A stretch of 64,000 bases of DNA from Bradyrhizobium guangzhouense (GTDB lineage Bacteria; Pseudomonadota; Alphaproteobacteria; Rhizobiales; Xanthobacteraceae). The stretch lies in the NCBI RefSeq assembly GCF_004114955.1, contig NZ_CP030053.1:5518001-5582000 (forward strand). The letters are read 5' to 3'. The stretch's first letter is position 1; every line of letters starts with the position of its first letter. The position numbers and the translations under genes were made by a program. The notes beneath the pieces are model-generated. The model did no database searches. It was not told the DNA's origin and saw only the letters and a program-made list of their open reading frames with translations. This document shows positions 60,138 through 64,000 of the stretch, piece by piece.

Positions 60138-62201
60138 ATGAATTACGGCATCGCGTTCACGCCGCTTGTCCCCGCGACCGTCCTCTGGATCGCGCTCGCT
60201 GCAATCGTGCTCATCGCCATCGTGCTGCTGGTCGCGCGGGCGCGCGGCGCGGCGGTGCGCGTGGCGGCGCTGGCGCTATTCCTGCTAGCGCTCTCCAATC
60301 CCTCCTTCACGCGCGAGGACCGCGATCCCCTCACCTCGATCGCCGCCGTCGTCGTCGACAAGAGCCCGAGCCAGAATTTCGGCAAGCGCAACCAGGAAGC
60401 CGCGAAGGCGCAGGAGGCGCTGGTCGACAGCCTGAAGAAGATCAAGGGGCTGGAGGTGCGCGTCGTCGAGGCCGGTCAGGCCGACGGCGAGACCGACGGC
60501 ACAAAACTGTTCGGCGCGCTGGCCTCCGCGCTGTCGGACGTGCCGGTCGACCGCGTCGCCGGCGCCTTCCTGATCACCGACGGCCGGGTTCACGACATCC
60601 CGGCCAACGCCGCCGCGCTCGGCTTCCAGGCGCCGGTGCAGGCGCTGATCACCGGACAAAAGGACGAGCGCGACCGCCGCATTGCGATCACCGCGGCGCC
60701 GCGCTTCGGCATCGTCGGCCAGAACCAGACCATCTCATACAAACTGGACGACCAGGGCGTCACCGGCGAGCGCGCCAAGGTCACGGTGCGCCGCGACGGC
60801 GAGGTCATCAACGAGCGCACGCTGACGAGCGGTCAGAGCGCGAGCGTCGACGTCGAGATCAAGCACGCCGGCCCGAACATCGTCGAGATCGAGGCCTCGC
60901 CGCTCGAAAGGGAATTGACCCCGGTCAACAACCGCGCCGTCGTCGCCATCGACGGCGTCCGCGACAAGCTGCGCGTGCTGCTGGTCTCGGGCGAGCCGCA
61001 TTCCGGCGAGCGCACCTGGCGCAACCTCTTGAAGTCGGACGCCAGCGTCGACCTCGTGCATTTCACCATTCTGCGTCCGCCGGAGAAGCAGGACGGCACG
61101 CCGATCAACGAGCTGTCGCTGATCGCGTTTCCGACCCGCGAGCTGTTCCAGCAGCACATCAACGAATTCCAGCTGATCATCTTCGATCGCTACGCCCGCC
61201 AGGGCGTGCTGCCGATCCCCTATTTCGAGAACATGGCACGCTACGTGCGCGCAGGCGGCGCCGTGCTGGTCTCGGCAGGCCCCGATTATGCCTCGACCAG
61301 CAGCATCTGGCGCACGCCGCTGGATTCGGTGCTGCCGGCCGAGCCGGTCGGCGTCACGGAGAAACCGTTTTACGCGCATCTCTCCGACATCGGCAAACGC
61401 CATCCTGTCACACGCGGGCTGGAGGGCTCGGCGTTCGAGCCGCCGCATTGGAGCCGCTTCTTCCGCACCGTCGAAACCCGCAATGCGGTCAACCCGCCGG
61501 TCATGACCGGCGCAGACGGCAAGCCGCTCTTGTTCCTGTCCCGCTTCGGCGAGGGCCGCGTCGCGCTGTTGCTGTCCGACCACATCTGGCTGTGGGCGCG
61601 CGGCTATGAGGGCGGCGGTCCGCATCTCGATTTGCTCAGGCGAATGTCGCACTGGCTGATGAAGCAGCCTGATCTCGACGAGGAAGCACTGCGCATGCAG
61701 GTGCAGGGCAAAGATCTCGTCGTGGTGCGCCAGACCATGGCCGATACCGTTCAGCCGGTGAGCGTGACCTCGCCTTCCGGCATCTCGCATGATTTGACGC
61801 TCAGCGCCGGCGATCCCGGCGAGTGGCGCGCCAGCCTTCCCGCCAACGAGCTCGGCCTGTGGCAGGCGACCGACGGAACGCTGAAGGCGCTGATCAATGT
61901 CGGCCCGACCAATCCGAAGGAATTTTCGGAAGTCACCTCCACTGCCGAGACCCTGAAGCCGCTGACGCAGGCGACCGGCGGCGCTTCCGTGCGGATCGCA
62001 GCTGACGGCAGCGTCGAGCTGCCGCGTATCGTCCCGGTGCGCTCGACCAGTACCTTCGCCGGTGACGGCTGGATGGGCGTGCGGATGCGCGACGCCAGCG
62101 TCGTGAAGGGCGTCGGCGTGCTGCCGATCTTCGCCGGTTTGATCGGGCTGCTGCTGCTGCTCGGCGCCTTTGCCGCGACCTGGGTGCGTGAGGGGCGGTG
62201 A
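60138..62201 (+). CDS. Membrane protein with VWA-like and glutamine amidotransferase-like domains (MoxR operon)
   Basis: The 687-residue protein has two N-terminal membrane helices (about 13-34 and 40-55), a VWA-like region (SIAAVVVDKSPSQNFGKRNQ, about 65-190), a beta-sandwich (about 190-275), and a class I GATase-like fold (about 280-480: LRVLLVSGEPHSGERTWRNL, FQLIIFDRYARQGVLPIPYF, AGGAVLVSAGPDYAS) with no catalytic Cys visible at the elbow. The C terminus has another membrane helix (about 660-680). It should be the periplasmic partner of the MoxR assembly. GAGAG precedes the ATG. Confidence 0.85.
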   Translation: MNYGIAFTPLVPATVLWIALAAIVLIAIVLLVARARGAAVRVAALALFLLALSNPSFTREDRDPLTSIAAVVVDKSPSQNFGKRNQEAAKAQEALVDSLKKIKGLEVRVVEAGQADGETDGTKLFGALASALSDVPVDRVAGAFLITDGRVHDIPANAAALGFQAPVQALITGQKDERDRRIAITAAPRFGIVGQNQTISYKLDDQGVTGERAKVTVRRDGEVINERTLTSGQSASVDVEIKHAGPNIVEIEASPLERELTPVNNRAVVAIDGVRDKLRVLLVSGEPHSGERTWRNLLKSDASVDLVHFTILRPPEKQDGTPINELSLIAFPTRELFQQHINEFQLIIFDRYARQGVLPIPYFENMARYVRAGGAVLVSAGPDYASTSSIWRTPLDSVLPAEPVGVTEKPFYAHLSDIGKRHPVTRGLEGSAFEPPHWSRFFRTVETRNAVNPPVMTGADGKPLLFLSRFGEGRVALLLSDHIWLWARGYEGGGPHLDLLRRMSHWLMKQPDLDEEALRMQVQGKDLVVVRQTMADTVQPVSVTSPSGISHDLTLSAGDPGEWRASLPANELGLWQATDGTLKALINVGPTNPKEFSEVTSTAETLKPLTQATGGASVRIAADGSVELPRIVPVRSTSTFAGDGWMGVRMRDASVVKGVGVLPIFAGLIGLLLLLGAFAATWVREGR

Positions 62202-62228
62202 TCTTCTGAGAGATGCGCGTTTCTCCGC

Positions 62229-62380
62229 CTCTCTCGTTTGCAGGAGAGGCCGACATGCCCCGGGGCGATGCGAAAGCATCGTCCCGCGCGCAGCGGGTGA
62301 GGGTTCTTTCCTCTTGGGAATTATCCCGTTGCGGAGACACCCTCTCCCCAGCCCTCCCCCGCAAGCGGAGGAGGGAGCGC
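62229..62380. repeat. Degenerate family A-type repeat region
   Basis: This gap (62202-62566 has no gene until the DUF2946 start) contains CCTCTCTCGTTTGCAGGAGAGG, GGGCGATGC-GAAA-GCATCGTCCC and CCTCCCCCGCAAGCGGAGGAGGG hairpins, plus GGGTGAGGGTTCTT. These echo family A modules but are diverged. The rest of the gap holds the Zur-like box and DUF2946 promoter. Confidence 0.5.
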
Positions 62381-62500
62381 ACCTCCGTCGTTTGCATCAG
62401 CAGTGAAACCTAACCGCGCGCCAGTTGCCCGAACGACACAATGTGCAGGCGCGCGCAGGGCGCCGCTCCTCTCGCCGTTGACATCCATGAACCGATCCTG

Positions 62501-62521
62501 CGATGTTACAATATAACATCG
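62501..62521. promoter_or_regulatory. Zur-like box upstream of DUF2946/TonB receptor genes
   Basis: Perfect 8-bp arms CGATGTTA (62501-62508) and TAACATCG (62514-62521) surround CAATA. The core TGTTACAATATAACA differs at one base from the known Zur core TGTTATAATATAACA. It overlaps -10-like hexamers (TACAAT, TATAAC), and TTGACA lies at 62478, 45 bases ahead of the DUF2946 ATG. Binding there should repress transcription when zinc is plentiful. Confidence 0.65.
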
Positions 62522-62566
62522 CAACGCCCCGTCGGCGTCGCGCGATGCGCAGGTGACGTTTTCCAG

Positions 62567-62989
62567 ATGAAGTGGTTCCGGTCGAATATCAGGCACGGTG
62601 CCCGGCTCGCATTGTTTGCGATGCTGGTGCAGTTCGCGCTGACCTTCGGCCACAGCCACTGGTTCGCGCAGGCTGCCCCGCTGGCTCAGCCCCAGCTGAG
62701 CGATCACGCCAAGACCGTTGCCAGGACCGTTGCCAAGTCCATCGCGTCGCCCGATAGCGCGGCGGTTCAGAAGCAGTCACCGACCAGTCCTCATCGCGAA
62801 CAGCCTGACAACGACAATTGCGCGATCTGCGCGCTCGTCGCAATGGCCGGCACGGTCATATCAGCGACGCCGCCTCTGCTGCATTTGCCGCAGGCGGTCG
62901 AGCTGCTCTACCGCACCACCGATGCCGAATTCATCCATCTGGAATCGGCAAAGCACGCGTTCCAGCCGCGCGCCCCTCCCGCCTCCTGA
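62567..62989 (+). CDS. DUF2946 family protein
   Basis: The 140-residue protein has an N-terminal signal/anchor (LALFAMLVQFALTFGHSHWF) with a conserved His-x-His, a variable Ala/Ser region, and the DUF2946 hallmark DNDNCAICALVAMAGTVISA with a Cys-x2-Cys pair, then LPQAVELLYRTTDAEF and FQPRAPP at the end. DUF2946 genes commonly sit beside TonB-dependent metal receptors and may bind metal in the envelope. Here it is followed by such a receptor and preceded by a Zur-like box. The start at 62567 gives the signal peptide; the frame is open upstream to 62441. Confidence 0.8.
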   Translation: MKWFRSNIRHGARLALFAMLVQFALTFGHSHWFAQAAPLAQPQLSDHAKTVARTVAKSIASPDSAAVQKQSPTSPHREQPDNDNCAICALVAMAGTVISATPPLLHLPQAVELLYRTTDAEFIHLESAKHAFQPRAPPAS

Positions 62990-63138
62990 TCTCCCCCGAT
63001 TGAGCTGCCTTCGGCGTCGGCCGCGCATGCGCGCCGATTCCGCTGGGCTATCGCAGATGATCCGTCGCGTGTCGACGGCGCGTGCTGCCTGCATGTGCTC
63101 TGAAGAGCCGCGGCGGCGCGCGAGCGGAAATCAGGACA

Positions 63139-64000
63139 ATGGTGTCTTCAAAAGCAATATTGGCGGGCGCGAGCCTCGCCGCACTCACGCTGTGTCATCC
63201 CGCCGCCAGCGCCATGGCGCAAACGACGGCCCCCATGACGACGCTGCCCAGCGTCGAAGTCGATGGGCCCAAGCACGCGCAGGCGCCGCGCCGTCCAAAA
63301 GTGCGCGTCGTCCTCGACAGACGACGTTCGCCGTCTCAGGCCCGTCCGCAGACCGAGGCGCCAGCCGCCGCCGAGGGACAAAGCAACCGGCTGGATGCCG
63401 CGCGCCAATCGGTGCTTCCACCGGGCGGCGCCACGACCCACACGCTCACGCGGCAGGCGATCGAGGCGCTGCCGCAGGGCAGCAATGCCTCGCTCGACAA
63501 GGTGCTGCTGCAATTCCCCGGCGTCACCCAGGATTCGGCGGCGAGCGGTGACCTTCATATCCGCAACGAGCACGCCAACCTGCAATATCGCATCAACGGC
63601 GTCATGCTCCCCGATGGAGTCGGCGCGTTCGGGCAGATCCTCGACACCGGCATCGTCGGTAGCCTCAGCCTGCTCACCGGCGCGCTGCCGGCGCAATACG
63701 GCCAGCGCACCGCCGGCGTGCTCGACATCTCCACCAAGGCCGATGCCTTCAACAATTCCGGTGTGGTCGGCGTCTATGGCGGCAGCAACGGCACCATCTC
63801 GACCAATATCGAATATGGCGGGACCTCGGGACAGACGCAGTATTTCCTGTCGGGACGCTTCCTCCAGAACAATCTCGGCATCGAGAACCCGACCCCGTCG
63901 GTCAATGCGATCCATGATCGCACCAACCAGGAGAAGGGATTCTTCTATCTGTCGACGATGATCAATCCGGACAGCCGCCTTACCTTCATGAGCGGCGTGT
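63139..64000 (+). CDS. TonB-dependent receptor, 5' part only
   Basis: The frame from ATG 63139 is open to the right edge (287 codons seen). A signal peptide (MVSSKAILAGASLAALTLCH, ending near SAMA) is followed by a short LPSVEVDGPKHAQAPRRPK linker and the plug domain: HTLTRQAIEALPQGSNASLD, LLQFPGVTQDSAASGDLHIR, LQYRINGVMLPDGVGAFGQI, LSLLTGALPAQYGQRTAGVL, as in TonB receptors. The barrel starts with VVGVYGGSNGT. It imports a metal complex or other nutrient across the outer membrane; the upstream DUF2946 gene and Zur-like box suggest zinc. Confidence 0.9.
   Translation, partial: MVSSKAILAGASLAALTLCHPAASAMAQTTAPMTTLPSVEVDGPKHAQAPRRPKVRVVLDRRRSPSQARPQTEAPAAAEGQSNRLDAARQSVLPPGGATTHTLTRQAIEALPQGSNASLDKVLLQFPGVTQDSAASGDLHIRNEHANLQYRINGVMLPDGVGAFGQILDTGIVGSLSLLTGALPAQYGQRTAGVLDISTKADAFNNSGVVGVYGGSNGTISTNIEYGGTSGQTQYFLSGRFLQNNLGIENPTPSVNAIHDRTNQEKGFFYLSTMINPDSRLTFMSGV

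Noticed and set aside
58559..60139. Long open frame antisense to the BatA/DUF4159 gene
   Set aside because: It is a shadow of the real gene and has no motif or ribosome site.

Overview
The window looks like ordinary chromosome from a slow-growing rhizobial alphaproteobacterium, most likely Bradyrhizobium or a close relative. The reasons are high GC with alphaproteobacterial codon use, a cytochrome b/c1 fusion gene next to the Rieske gene (fbcFH arrangement), a fused trpE(G) with a tandem-Trp leader peptide, ccrM, a bacteriophytochrome with an HWE-type kinase, and many dispersed palindromic intergenic repeats of the kind that fill Bradyrhizobium genomes. No rRNA, tRNA, insertion sequence, prophage or CRISPR array was seen. 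The genus call is inference from gene content, not from a marker gene.

Layout. 1-8 kb: the 3' end of a PEP/pyruvate-binding enzyme, an RMD1-family membrane protein, a small glycosyltransferase, a MarR-GNAT fusion with its own palindromic operator, moaB, a zinc metallopeptidase, ccrM with a CtrA-like site and GANTC cluster, and a GST. 8-21 kb: an MCP, the bphO-bphP phytochrome operon, a divergent SnoaL/LysR pair, a beta-class GST, a flavin monooxygenase, a thioesterase, a GGEEF diguanylate cyclase and mutY. 21-32 kb: a higBA remnant with a truncated toxin, DciA-like and DsbA-like genes, smc, an Rsm22-type methyltransferase, lemA with an M48 peptidase, two adjacent ParA-like ATPases and a GIY-YIG-like protein. 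32-43 kb: apt and trpE(G) behind a trpL attenuator, two secreted proteins, a dienelactone hydrolase, the cytochrome bc1 genes, then the divergent trmL-queE-queD-hemF-HAD run.

43-51 kb is the most accessory-looking part: a YodC-like protein, a periplasmic binding protein, small secreted proteins, a B3-type metallo-hydrolase, a TauD-type dioxygenase, an SRPBCC protein, and a YafY-type regulator with two copies of one operator, the second in front of a frameshifted VOC gene. 51-55 kb holds a tightly overlapping operon (DUF1285, Nudix, DUF6111, cca, TSUP). 55-62 kb is a MoxR-DUF58-BatA/DUF4159-GATase operon. The right edge holds a DUF2946 gene and the start of a TonB-dependent receptor behind a Zur-like box, suggesting zinc-responsive metal uptake.

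No single large undescribed system stands out. The best leads are the Zur-like box with DUF2946/TonB receptor, the ParA-like pair with only one canonical P-loop, the truncated higB kept beside an intact antitoxin, the trpL attenuator, the YafY operator pair, and the dispersed repeats that supply stop codons to neighbouring genes. All functional statements rest on reading motifs; no database search was run.
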